Made by a program: the position numbers and the translations under genes
NCBI GenBank assembly: GCA_019009955.1
Contig: CM032231.1
Coordinates: forward strand, 91,967,001 to 92,031,000
Direction: 5' to 3'
DNA from: Riptortus pedestris
Lineage: Eukaryota > Arthropoda > Insecta > Hemiptera > Alydidae
DNA: 64,000 bases
Notes under the pieces: model-generated
Told to the model about the DNA's origin: nothing
The model's input: the letters and a program-made list of their open reading frames with translations, nothing else
Database searches by the model: none
Shown: positions 25,688 through 39,900 of the stretch, one piece after another
Layout of the letters: each line of letters opens with the position of its first letter
Numbering within the stretch: position 1 is the stretch's first letter

Positions 25688-28600
25688 CCTGTTAACGTTC
25701 TAGCGTTCGCAATGTTTCTTTGATCGTTACCAAACTCGATATTTAATCGTTTTATGTAAAAAGAAAGATCAAGTTCGTTAATGGCAAAAATTGGACCAGT
25801 TGGAGGAGGGGTTTAGAGGGGGATTTTTGAAAATTCGAAATATCTCCGTTACCATACGTCGGATCAAAACATTGTATAGACCCAATCTTATTGTAAATTA
25901 CATTTACTATAAATATTGTTCGATACACTTATTCTCTATCTTGAATATTAGCCGAGATATTTGCATTTTTATTAAATTTGGCGACTGAATTTACCGCCAA
26001 AAGCTAGTTCGGCCCTTTGCCGTAACTGTTCGGCTCTCGTATGGAGGTTTCTCTATTGTATAACTTCACGTGGGAAATCTATTTAGTTTACGCAGCCCCT
26101 GCGTGAAGGACTTTTTAAAGAATTCATTAGCAATTATTGATATTGATAAATCAAAGGTTATTGAAATACGTTACATCTTAACAGCTTTCGATATTGGATT
26201 ACTGTGTTCAGGGGTGATGGACGCCGACTGAATACATCATTACACGATTTAGAGTGGTTCAAATCAATTTTTTGCAGATTACCCCTAAAGGGAAATCAGC
26301 TATTGAGGTCGTTCTCATCACGCGATTTTCAAAATTATTCTTCAAATGTACATCAATCCTAACCAAGAGATGATGAAAATGAGGTCCGTTCAAAATTATA
26401 TATATTTGTCTGTTAACGCTCTAGCGGTCGTAATATTCGTTGGATCGTTACCAAAACCGATATTTAAACGTGCTATTTAAAAAGGCAGGTCAAGTTAGGT
26501 AATGGTTGTAATCGAACTAGTGGGAGGGGGGTTTATAGGGAGGATTTTTGAAAACTTGAAATATCTCCGTTACTGTACGTCGAATCGAACAATTGTATAG
26601 AAGCAATGCTAGTGCAAATTACATTTACTATAAATATTGTTTCCGGTGAGCCGTTGGCAGACCTGTTTGTTTACATTTGAGGTGCTTCCCACCAGCAGGG
26701 GAAAGATTTCTTATTACCGTTTGTATTTATTCACTTAATATTCACGGTGGTGTTTTGCTAGTATGTAGGTTTATCTATTATTTAACTCCTCGAGGGAAAT
26801 CTGCTTAGTTTACGCAGCCCCTGCGTGACGGACTTTTTTCGTCAGCCGAGATATTTGCATTTTTTAGTTTTCAGCCTTCCGGTAATTCCCACTCCTGCTG
26901 ATGTTATATCAACAATAAGCTGTTAAATTATGAAGCACTTTATTTGAAGCCTAAATAACAAATATTGTTCTCATTGAACTTTTACGTCATGAGATAAATG
27001 CAAATATGTTAGGCAAGTGGGAAATCTGCTTAGTTAATGCAGCCTCTGCGTGACGAACTTTTTGTCTATTAACGGGCTAGCGGTGGTAATATTTGTTTGA
27101 TCGTTACCAAACTCGATATTTAAACGTCTCATGTAAAAGTATAGAGCAAGTTTGTTAATGGCTCACGTCGGACAGGGAGAATAGGGGATTTAGGCAAGAG
27201 GTAAAATGTGAAATACCAAATGTCTCTGTTATTTCGAGTCTTATGGAAGATGTTATATAATAAATCTTGTTGACCATTCATTGTTCTACAAATTTATTCC
27301 ATAGGTGTTTTACCTCTAACTACAACATGAATAGACTTATTTGTGTTTATATGTTTTCAGCCTTTAGGAAACTTCACTTCTATTCATCTGAGGTTAGCAA
27401 TAAGCCAGTTTGACTAATAAATGAGGTTCTATACGATGGCCACAAACTGGCATATCAGCCGAGTTATATTTTTTTCTGATTTCAATTAACTCTCATTGTT
27501 TAGTTTATTATTATGCGATATGTACCTCATAACCAGGTTAAATTTAAGTACTCTTTATGTAGGCGTCTCATTTCTGGAAAACCCGTGCAAGCTTTTTACC
27601 AAAGACTCTTATTATATACTCTTTTGGTTTCTAAAGACTATATATAGATCATTTTGAGCAGACTTAATTTTTGTCATTTCCTAAGTAAGCTCGAGGGACA
27701 TCTGAGGAAATGTTTCGAAAACTCCATCATGAGTACAACCTCATTAGCTGATTCTGTTTAAATCAGCTAAAATTGATGTGCTTCACTCCTATCGACTTAA
27801 CCTTCGGTCGGGCGCGTCAAGAATCTTCCATCTTCGGGCGCGTGTATCTCAGAGATACAACCTCAACCGTTTTTTAATATATATTTTGCACTAAAATGTT
27901 CAGTGTGTAATTAGAAATCATAACCGAGGAAGTATTTGTTTGAAAGAAGTAAACAATTTTCAAAATTGACACGTACTATAATAAAGAAAATCATGGTAGA
28001 TAATATAACCAAGTTGGTTATAGATTCATTGTTATTAAAACCGTGGACGATAATTTTAAAATATAATTAAAACATACAAATATAAAAAGAAATAGTTTAA
28101 ATGCACATGTCTTAATTATTCATAATTCATTTCAGTTTGTGAACAATATAAACAAAATATCTAAATATAACTTCATTCAAAGATAAGTAGCAGGAAATCA
28201 CTTTTAGATAAGACTTATAAAAAATCATCTAAATTTTAATATACCAATCCTTTTAAAAATACCAGTTTAATTATTATGCTCTCTTGCAGAGCTGCATTAC
28301 AATTAGGACAAGGCGTGGAACTATGTTGTAAACAAATTTTGCTTTTGCAAATCTCACAAGAATAATGAGTAAACCTACATTTCTTTTCAGTTTTGCTTGG
28401 TTCACATCATTTGCTCTAGTTCGTTGTAGTGGAGGGACTTTTTTTATGCTGTTCTGTACTTGAGTTCAATGTATGGTCCAATGAGTCTCTGTACTCTTCA
28501 AGTGTCGTCCCTACTTCGGTTGTTAAACGTCTACTGTTGTCACTGCGTCATACAATATTTTCTTGAATAACTTCTTCTGAAAGCTCATGTATGAGCAAAA

Positions 28601-31600
28601 TAATAGAAAAATTGGTTTATATATTATAATATATATTGGTTTATATATGGTTTATTCAATAAATAGAAAGTTAATTGATGTATATATTTATGAAATACAG
28701 ATTTCAAATAAACTTCCGAGATCGGGCGCGTGGTACCTAGGAGATTAAACTGAATGACAGGTGAAACACACGACTCCATCAAACACAGTGACAAAACTGA
28801 CCTTGAAGGGGGGACCTCTATACCACCGAACTCGAAGCACTACACCACCACTCTCTGCTAGGAGGAGTGGCAAATATTTTTCTAGAAACACTGTATCTGA
28901 GAGATCACGCGCCCGACGGAGGGTTAAATTTAAGTTCTGTTTATGTAGGCGTCTCATTTCGAGAAAACCCGTGCAAGCTTTTTACCAAAGACGCTTATTA
29001 TATACTCTTTTGGTTTCTAAAGACTATATATAAATCATTTTGAGCAGACTTAATTTTTGTCATTTCCTAAGTAAGATCGATGGACATCTGAGGAAATGTT
29101 TCGAAAACTCCATCATGAGTACAACCTCATTAACTGATTCAGTTGAAATCAGCTAAAATTGATGTGCTTCACCCCTATCGACTTAAAAATGAAGTCCTTT
29201 ATATCCCCTACGTTCAATTAATAAATCCATATCCTGATACTGGACCAAACATTATTCTGTAACATAAATAAATATTCAATAATTAATTTCCTAGCGAGGC
29301 ATATTATCTCGTTTGATTTTCATTGTTCTATGAAAAATGTTATCTATTAGGAGAAAAAAAAGCAAATAGCCAGTGATAAGGGCAAACGAAAGTTATTTAG
29401 CCACAGTCTAAATTTAGAATCTCATCAGACGGTCTTAATCCTCTCAAGGCCTTTAAATACAGGGCTTTAGCGCCTTCCTCAGAGTTGGCCATACCACCTA
29501 CCAACTAGTATACAGCTGGGGAAATTATGTCTTCTACCAGCATGGCTTTTGAAGTATAAAAAATATATTTATCTAGTTTTAACAAAAATCCAGTATTACA
29601 AGAAATGTTTCTGACTCCAAATGACGGACAACACAAAAAGGACGTACAGAGGAGGTCCAGGTAGCTACAGAAAAAGACAGGTAGTAAGCATTTTGGTACT
29701 TTTTATTTTGTTTGTTGTTGTTGATTGTCGTGGAATAATTTTAAATGGCTAAATATCAAAATGGTAGTTGCGCAACTCTAAGCACTCTCCCGTTACAAGA
29801 ATGACTGACTAAATACTCGGGGTGGTGGGGGGGGGGGGTAGTCTATCTCAATTTCAGGTCTATAATTCTCTATGAATAAGAACCAATGTAAACGAAACTA
29901 AAAATTTAAGCTTAAATAAAAAAAACATTTTGTTATGTAATGAGAAAGCGGATGAGCAGGAGTGGAGTTTTATTTTAGGGTGAAAACTGAAAAAACAAAT
30001 AACACTGTATTTCGAGTAAAATTAAAGGGATAGAACAAGAATTGTAATTAACAGCTTGATCAGCGCCATTGATTACATTACATTTTTTCATGCATAAGAG
30101 TGTGATATGCGATCTGTGCTAGGATTTTACCCCTAAATACACTTCTTTACATATATCCCTCTTTATCCACCTTCTATTTTCCAGAAGAATGGCCATTTAT
30201 CCATGACCATGAAATTATACATATAATTAGTTTTCAGTTGTTGTTTTTTTTTTAAAGAGATTCCTAAATCGGTAAACCTTTTGAAGACATCAGGTTCCTG
30301 CGACTACTTAAGCGTCCATTATTGGTTTCATTCTCACCAGATACATTCAGGAACGTTAAACTCCCTTAAAAGCGCAGAATCCTCTACCTCTCACATCCAT
30401 TTTCATGATATTCTAAATATATATCGACGGGCAATTGAGAGCTAATGCACCCAAGATGGAAGACTCTTATACCTAGCATTAATTAAAAGTACTTTACTTC
30501 TTATTATTTTTTTTAATATTCATGTATATTTCAAAAACTAATCACAATAAGAATTATATCAAATATAACAGAGATTAGCCCAATTATTTCTTTAGTAACT
30601 TAAAATAATAGATATTAGGAAATTCACAATTATTTTGATCCTACCTAAAATCACAACTTTTTTACTTTAAATTTTTTCGACAAACAAATAGTCCACATTG
30701 CCTTTGTTTGTACTCCAAATAATAAGGCGTCTGCTTCCAACTAGTTTCATGTGATTTTTATAGATGGAAGCAACTCATGTTGGCAAAAGACTAAGATCCC
30801 CGATTTTGTCCAACCTTTTCGTAAACATAAGTCTTTTAAGAGCTCACGAGAAGCCCCAAACAAGCGTATATATTCCGAAATACCAATAATGTTTACTGTT
30901 TTAACCAATAACCAATTTTTTTTTACTAATCATATATTACATCTAATCATGCTGCATCAAACTACTGAGGTCATTTGTGGAAATTCGTGATTAACTTAGA
31001 CCAGTGAGAATTTCACTCTAGTCAGTTGATTTAATTTGCTTTGATGATTTTGACTTGTAAATTCTCTAATTCAATTCAGCGCATAATGAAATGAAAATCA
31101 CAAATTGATCTATTATTATTGTGATTCAGGAGTTCCTTCACTTCATTTTTCAGGACCCTTAAATAAGGAGTGAAAGTGTTCTACAATATGTTTTCCAAAA
31201 CTTGCATATTCAATTCTCATGTTCCAGTCTACAAGTCCCAACTTTTTACAATGTTCACAAGTGAATACGGCGTTAAATGCAGACATTTCTCATACTAGAA
31301 CGAAATGTGACAAACCTTGTATATGTGTAACAGATTTGAAGGCCTGTTTTGTGCATTGAAATAGCTGTGAAATTTATTTTTTTATTTTAATTATAACTTT
31401 TTATGTACCTTTGTGATATTTGCCATAATACCAGTCTAGTCAGAACCAAAAGAGAAACATGACTCTAAAGGAAGAGTTTTGCAATAAAGGAGATGCTGCT
31501 CCGAGAATAGTTACTCGAAGCAAATATAGAGCGTTGTTTGGGTTTAATTCTGACTCAGCTGTTGTCAAGTCAAACCTCCGTCAGTTGGACAAAGACAATG

Positions 31601-33827
31601 ATCCGAAATAGCATATTAGCCATGTCAAAGGGATGGGATCATTCACTTCTCATTCTATCAGAGTAAATATTGGCAAATTCTTATTAACATTTAAAATTAA
31701 GTTCTGACATTTTAAAAAAATTCCGCCACGCAGGAGCTGCCCTAACAAAGCAGATTTCCCAGCTACGTCACGCATTTGCATTTATCTCAAAACGTAAAAG
31801 TTTAATGAAAACAATATTTGGTATTTAGGCTTCAAATAATGTGCTTCATAACATATCTTATTCTAAATTATATCTTAATATAACATCACTAGGAGTGGGG
31901 TTTAACTGAAGGCCGAAAACTATAAAAATGCAAATATCTTGGTTAACAATACAGGTAATGAAAAAACGTAAATAGCAACATTTATTACATTACATTTGCA
32001 ATAAGATTCGTTCCATGCAAATGTTCGATCCAACGTTTAATAAGGGAGATATTTTGAATTGTCGAAATTTTTCCCCTCTAAACCCTCCTCCCACATATCC
32101 GATTTTAGCCTTTAACACACATGATCTTCATTTTTACATAAAATGTTATATATATTCATACTAGCGGACCCGGCAGTCGTTGTCCTGCATTATATATCAA
32201 GCGATTAGGATATTAAATTTAATAATATTATGTTTAAAAAAAATCTACTTTTAATAACGCAAAAAAGAACATTTGTTATATGCTCGTTTGCCTAAAAACA
32301 AATAGTAAATAAAATAACGCAAAAACTTGTTACGCAAAAAGTAAAGGAAAAATGAGAGAAGGAAAAGAAGACGTTTTAGTTCTGAGATTATCTGGTAGAA
32401 TGCGCACTACACGTTCTTATAAACAAACAGTTGTAGACCAAAAACTGAAATAAATAAAACCCTAACAATAATAACGCAAATACATTAATATAAATAAAGA
32501 AAAGAAAATAATTGCAACATTCAAATCAAATTAAAATAAATTTGGAAAATAAATAAACATATCTGAAAGTGAAAACCTCTCGCAGCTGAAAACATCATTA
32601 TATAGATGACATACTTAAATTCTAAGGACGTATTAACATTTCATTACATTTCCAATAACCTCGCCCTTCGCCCTTCGACCGGAGACCTGCTCCATCTGCC
32701 TTGCCGATCTGCGGCGCTAAACCATCCGGGGCGTCACTCGAACGCGTATTTAAAAATTCAATCAAATCGGTCCATCCGTCTAGGAGGAGTTCAGTGACAT
32801 ACACACGTACGCTAGAATTATATATATAAAGATAGAGGTGTATTAGCCTGTTAACGCTCTAGCGGTCGCAATTTTCGCTCGATCGTTACCAAACTCCGTA
32901 TTTAAACGTTTTACGTTAAAAGACGGATCATGTTCTTCAACGGCTGGAATCGGATCATTGGGAGGGGGGATTAAGAGGGGAGGATTTTCGAAAATTCGAA
33001 ATATCTCCGTTAGTTTGAGTCTGATCGAAATTTTGTAGAGAACCAATCTTTTTGAAAATTAAACGATCTATAAACGTTGTCATGTACCTTTTTCCACTGC
33101 CTCTAATATTAACCGAGATATCGGCGTTTTTTTAGTTTTCAGCCTTCAGTAAACCCCCACTCTCGTTCGAACTTAAAAAATTTAGTACAGCTTATAACCA
33201 TGGTAGAACTAATGCTAATTCACATACCGAGTTTTGTTCAGTTCGGTTCAATCGTTGGTGCCCAATAAAATTGTTGGCCCCTCTTTACTTTTTTAGTGTA
33301 TATCTCGTTTATACTTTATTATACGACAAAAGTGAATATGACAAAAGTTACTCCAAATAACAACATAAACAACTCTTATCCTGTGCATATTTGCCGAAAA
33401 ACCAATAGGAAACGAAATACGGCTATTTTTAAATTCAGGCCTCCCTCACGACCCCCACTCCTGCTCCATCTTCCGGGCCGATCTGCGGCGCTAAACCATC
33501 CGGGGCGTCACCCGAACGCGTATTTAAAAATTCAATCAAATCGGTCCATCCGTCTAGGAGGAGTTCAGTGATATACACACGTACGCTAGAATTATATATA
33601 TTCATATGTTGCTGGACATGGGAGTCAGAACTGGGAAACAGGTCTTAATATCAGGAACTCTTCTCTCCAATTCCTTTATTAGATCACGAGACCTTTCGGC
33701 ACTAACGTCCCATCATCAGGTGCATTGCTGTATAATAGATGCTAGTGCTACGGCTTTGGAGGCCACTACTCGTTTAAATATCGAGATTGGTATCGATCAG
33801 ACAAAAACTCCAAGTGTTAACAGACAA

Positions 33828-33873
<46 letters not shown>

Positions 33874-35933
33874 ACACTTTCACACATATATATATATATA
33901 ATTAAAATTTTTAACGGACCTGATTTTCGTCTTCTCCTAGGTAGGATCGATGGTCATTAGAAGAATTTTTTTTCAAAAATCCCATCATGAGTACAACTTC
34001 AATAGCTGTTTTCCCGTAAGGGAAATCTGCTAAAAAATACATTAAGAACACCTTATTATAAAAAATAACATCTATCGGAATAAAGAGAAAAGTCATACAT
34101 TTTTCATCAAAGTAGACAGAGGATGGCCAGAGCATACATCAGTTATGAATTATTAATGCGAAGGACCTGACTAGGTTTATGTTTGAACAAGTCTCGATTT
34201 GGAGTAAAGTAGACAAACCTCCTCCACTCTATTTTGAGCTTTGAAAAGCTTCAGAGTTACTTTGTATTATACAATTGCAGAGCTATTGAATGATTTGCAG
34301 GAAATGAGATACTATAAAGTAAAAGTACAAATAACTATAAACAAAGAATTTTGAAAATGGCGGAGTAAATAAGATAGACACAAACTTTCAAATACCTTTT
34401 GGCAAAATCTCATAATGGGGTCTCTCACTAACCCTCATTTTCGTTAATTCAAAATGTTTATGTATAGAACTGAAGAGCGCACACTTAATGATACTAAGGA
34501 CACTGCCTCTACATCTGATTTATGTGCTTTCGTGCACTTCTTCACTGGGCAAAATGTTCAACTAATCTACTACGGTTGTCTGCTCAAACAATCTTCTAAT
34601 CAGTTGAAACGCTAATTTTTAGTACCACTTTGCCTACCTTCATCAATTTAATCATCGACGTTACTGTTGATTTAGTTTGAATTTATAAACGTTTAGTCCC
34701 TGGATTAAGACCATACCAATAGTAGCAGTGATGATTAACCTGAAGATGGGAGGCCAAAGAGGTACCAAACATTATCGTTTTTAATGATGACAGCTGAAGA
34801 AGATAGATCTGATTTTTAGAAATGGGCATGAGTACCCGTCTACTTGAAGGCAACAATGAATTATTAACAATTAAGACCTATTTGATTTATACTTGGTATA
34901 TACTTCCTTCCTGTTTGAAATTTTTGGCATAAACATTTTCGTCGAATCAATTTTTCTTCGTCCTATATTTGGTTGTAAAGACAATTTTCTGGCAGAGAAA
35001 AAAAATATCTCTTATCTTAACGAAAAAGTCTTTAATACTAAGCATATAAATTCACAGATTAAATTCTAATTCTTCCAGAAAATTCGCAGGTAAGAAAATA
35101 ATTTTTTATTTGCATAATGCTCTCGTATTATTGAGAAAAAAATATATTTTTACCACCCGAAAAAAATGTTTTTATTATGCTTTATACCCAAGGAGCCTGG
35201 AATTCATTACATTAATGCATAATTAAATCAAAATAAAAACCAGAGCCTGAAGCAACATCCTTAAAATATCGACGAAGCGGAAAATATAACGTCACTGAAA
35301 AACCTCTAAAATTCGAAAATCCTGTTGATTTTGAAATTGATTGTATTTCTTAGAAGAGAGTCTTTAATGGGAACAGGTATCTAAGTTTTGCAATAGATAA
35401 ATCTACATACTGGTAATACTTAATACCACCATCAATATTAAATGATTAAATACAAACAGTAATGAGAAATATTTCAGTCAATTTTAATAACCTCCCACTG
35501 GAAAGCGTCTGAATTGTAAAGAAACAGGCCTTTCAACCTCTCACAGGTGAACAGATAGATAGAAATATTTTACAGCGGAAAGAAAAACAATTACTGAAAT
35601 ATATCTGAATGTAACATTAATTCTATTGAAAACTATTTACTATATCTAGTACAGTAATTTATAAGGAATCAGAATAATTTTTATCTCAATCACGCAAATT
35701 TTAGTAGTCCAAGAACTTAAGACGGAGGGGGGGGGGGGCATCAGAACATATTTGCATGTATAATAAAGGTTTTTTGAAAACAATATTTGGTATTTGAGCC
35801 TAATATAAAGTGGTCTATTATAAAACAGAGTATTGTTTACGTGTCATGAGTAGAAGTGGGGGTTTGCTGAAGGCTGAAAACTAAAAAATGCAAATATCTC
35901 GGTTAATATTCAAGATAGAGAATAAATGTATGT

Positions 35934-35986
<53 letters not shown>

Positions 35987-36848
35987 AATTTGCAATAAGA
36001 TTGGTTCTTTACAATTTTTCGATCCGACTTGTAGTAAAGGAGATCTTTCGAAATTCTCCTATAAATCACCCCCCCCCCCTCCCACTTGTTGATTTCACGA
36101 TTTTCTTTGGGTTTATACGACATTTTTTGCGCTATTGCTAAACTAAATACTACAAGAAACATTTATTCAATTCTTAAATATATTACTTAGAGTATAATTG
36201 TTTTTATTAGATATCTCCGCTTCAATTTATTTCTTATACCACAGTTTTTCTCAAACCTTGTTGAGTTAAAAAATTAAATTTCTAAGACTTTTCCTGAATT
36301 TGAATAGTAGACGATTTTTAGATATTTTTACTTTGTACCTCGGGAATATAAAATTATTATAAATGACAAAAGTTGAAAATTCTATATTAACAAGGGAATA
36401 ATATGAGAAGTAACTTGCCGATAACTAGTAATACATTGTGCTTTAGACCTCTTTTATATATCCGATGCCATTGGCCGGTATCTACAGGTTGCCGCCTCAG
36501 CCCAGTAAATAGCATTATTCTGTAGAGACCCCATTGATAGCACAGGTTGCCATTGTGAACTCTCCTCTCCAGCTTGAGAGCACTCTGCGATTTCATCCTC
36601 CTCCTTTAGGATCAAATAACAAATGTCTAAATTTAACCTTTTTTATATAAATAAAAGGATTAAAATTTATTATTTAAAACTCGGTTACATCTATAAAAAT
36701 GAAGGAAGGTGAAAGGATAAGCATTTTAGCAGATTTCCCCTAAGGGAAATCAGCTATTGAGGTCGTACTCATGACGTGATTTTCGATTTTTTTTCTTCAA
36801 ATGTCCATCGATCCTACCTAGGAGATGACGAAAATGAGGTCCGTTCAA

Positions 36849-36918
<70 letters not shown>

Positions 36919-39900
36919 CTGTTACCGCTCTAGCGGTTGCAATTATTGTTTAATCGTTACGAAACGAAATTTAGTCGTTTTTTGTAAATTGAAAGATCAA
37001 GTTCTTTAACGGCTGATATCGGACCAGGCGGAGGGGGGGGGGTTTAGAGGGGAGGATTTTCGAAAATTCGAAATATCTCCGTGACTATACGTCGGATCGA
37101 AAAATTGTATAAAACCAATCTTATTTCAAATGAAATTTTCTATAATTATTGTTATACACATTTTTTCTCTATCTTGAATATTAAGCGATATATTTGCATT
37201 TTTCAGTTTTTAGACCTCAGTAAACCCCCACTTCTACTCATGTTACATAAACAATACTCTATTATATAATAAGCCACATTATTTAAAGCTTAAATATCAA
37301 ATATTGTATTCAAGAGACCTTTATTATACTAGATACATGCAAATATGTCCTGGTGACCCCCCCTCACCGTCTTAATGTCTTGGATTACTAAAATTTGATT
37401 GATTGAGATAACAATTTTTCTGACTAATTATTAATTACAGTACCAGTTATAGTAAATAGTTCTCAATAAAATTAATATGTTGTATTCTGATATATTTCAG
37501 TAATTGTTTTTCTTTCCGGTGTTAGGCTGGCAGATCAGTTTGTTTACATTTCAAACGCTTCCTGTCGGCAGGTTATTGAAATTGACTGAAACGCTTCTTA
37601 TTTCCGTTTGTTTTTATTCACGGTGGTGTTGTGTTAGGGGTATGTAGATTTATCTATTACTAAACGTCACGAGGGAAATCTGCTTAGTTTACGCAGCCCC
37701 TGCGTGACGGACTTTTGTATTTCTTGATCGGAATGCCACCTTCTATTTCAAAAGGTATGATAGTATAGCCTCTTTTCTCAAAAATTTAAGAAAAGGGTTT
37801 GGAGTGGAGGGAAAAAAATTAATTACTGTACTTTTTTTTTTTTAGTTCTATCCGAATGATTGATATAAGTACTGAATAGATTTACCTGCGCAAGTAGAAG
37901 GCCTATTACCTCGCTAGCTGGATAAATAAATATATATTGGTTGACGGGTTAAGCAAAAATAAAAAAGAACACATTCACACAAATATGTGTGTATTTGGAA
38001 AAAACTCCATGAATAGAAATTCGCTGTGGGCCTTTTAGCAGATTTCCCTTAAGGGAAATCAGCTATTGAGGTCGTACTCATGACGCAAGTTTTGAAAAAT
38101 TTCCTCAAATGTCCATCGATCCTACCCAGGAGATGACGAAAATGAGGTCCGTTCAAAATTATATATATATATATATTTGTCTGTTAACGCTCTAGCGGTT
38201 GCAATTTTTATTTGATCGTAACCAAACTTCATATTTAAGCGTTTTACGTAAAAAGAAAGATCAAGTTCGTTAATGGCTGAAATCGGACCAGTGGGAGGGT
38301 GGGTTTAGAGAGGGGATTTTTGAAAATTCGAAATATCTCCGTTATTATGCGTCGGATCGAAAAATTGTATAAAAATTATTCTTATTGCAAATCAAATTTA
38401 CTATAAATATTGTTCTATACATTTATTCTGTATCTTGAATATTAACCGAGATATTTGCATTTGTATGCATGTGTGTGGTCGGCAGGAGTCGGCTACGTTC
38501 GGCACTCTCCGCCGAGAGCTAGGGCGGGCCGTTTCGGTAACTGTTCGTCCCTCGTGAATAGATTTAGAGATTCCTTACTACTACTGTTGTTATTAGGCGG
38601 ATTTCTCTATTTTAAAACTTCACGTGGGAAATCTGCTTAGTTTACGCAGCCCCTGCGTGACGGACTTTTTTGAACAGGCTGGACCAATCAAATAAACCAG
38701 CTGGGGGCGGTTGTTAAGCGTAAGTAGTTTTATTAGCTAAATTCGCTAAATCAAACTATCCACTTAAACTAATCGTAACACAGTCCCTACAATGCAGTGC
38801 CACTTGAATTTAATCATCAACGGTGTCTCATCGGTCCACCTGTTATGATGAATAATACCTGCTTCGGCGGGGTCCCGTTGACGAAACTGGGAGTTCCTCT
38901 CTGGTCTTCATCACAAGGTGGCTTACTGACGTAAGATTTTTGAAAAGACCATTTCATGAAATAAATATTACTATGATGAAGGAGCAGATATGTGGCTAAT
39001 TCGGACATCATTCTTCCCCATTGATGGAGCTTCAAAAAGTCCGTCACGCAGGGGCTGCGTGAACTAAGCAGATTTCCCACGTAAAGTTATACAATAGAGA
39101 AATCTCTATACGAGTGCCGATCAGTTACTGAAACGGCCGAACTAGCTTTCGGCGGAAAATAATAGAAGCAAAAGAAGCTCGTCCGTTAGACTTAATAAAA
39201 TGCAAATATCTCGGTTAATATTCAAGATAGAGAATAAATGTATATAACAATATTTACAGTACATTTAATTTGCAATAAGAATGGTCAAATACAATTTTTC
39301 GATCCAACGTATAGTAACGGAGATATTACGTATTTTCGAAATTCCCCCCTCTACACCCCCTGCCTCTGGTCCGATTTCAGCCGTTAACGAACTTGATCTT
39401 TCTTTTTACATAAAACGATTAAATACCGAGTTTGGTGATTATTAAACAAAAATTGCGGCCACTAGAGTGTTAACAGATAAATAAATGAATATATACAATT
39501 TTGAACGGACCTCATTTTCGTCAACTTCTGGGTAGGATCGATGGACATTTGAAGAAATTTTTCGAAAATCGCGTCATGAGTACGACCTCAATAAATGTGC
39601 TAAAACCAAATTTATACTTTTTAAAGTATCATAAACTATTTGCTGAAATATATTGGATTACTCGTAATCTATTAAAATATAATTATATTAAGTATGTATA
39701 TAATTAGTTCATCTAGAATAGGTCATTAGGGAGGGTATCAAGAAAGAGATGATACATCTGTTAGTGACATTTCACTAATACATAAATTCGTTAAATTTAT
39801 CCTGCTTTTATCAATCATTCCACTCCTTGGTTTTAAAAGCTACATAGTTAGATTTATCATTCGCCTCATTAGAGGTCAAATGTTCCGTAGAAGGTGAGCA

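Noticed and set aside
28745..29033. Overlapping open frames on both strands near the piggyBac right end
   Set aside because: They cross the terminal inverted repeat and the target site into flanking DNA, and match no transposase block.
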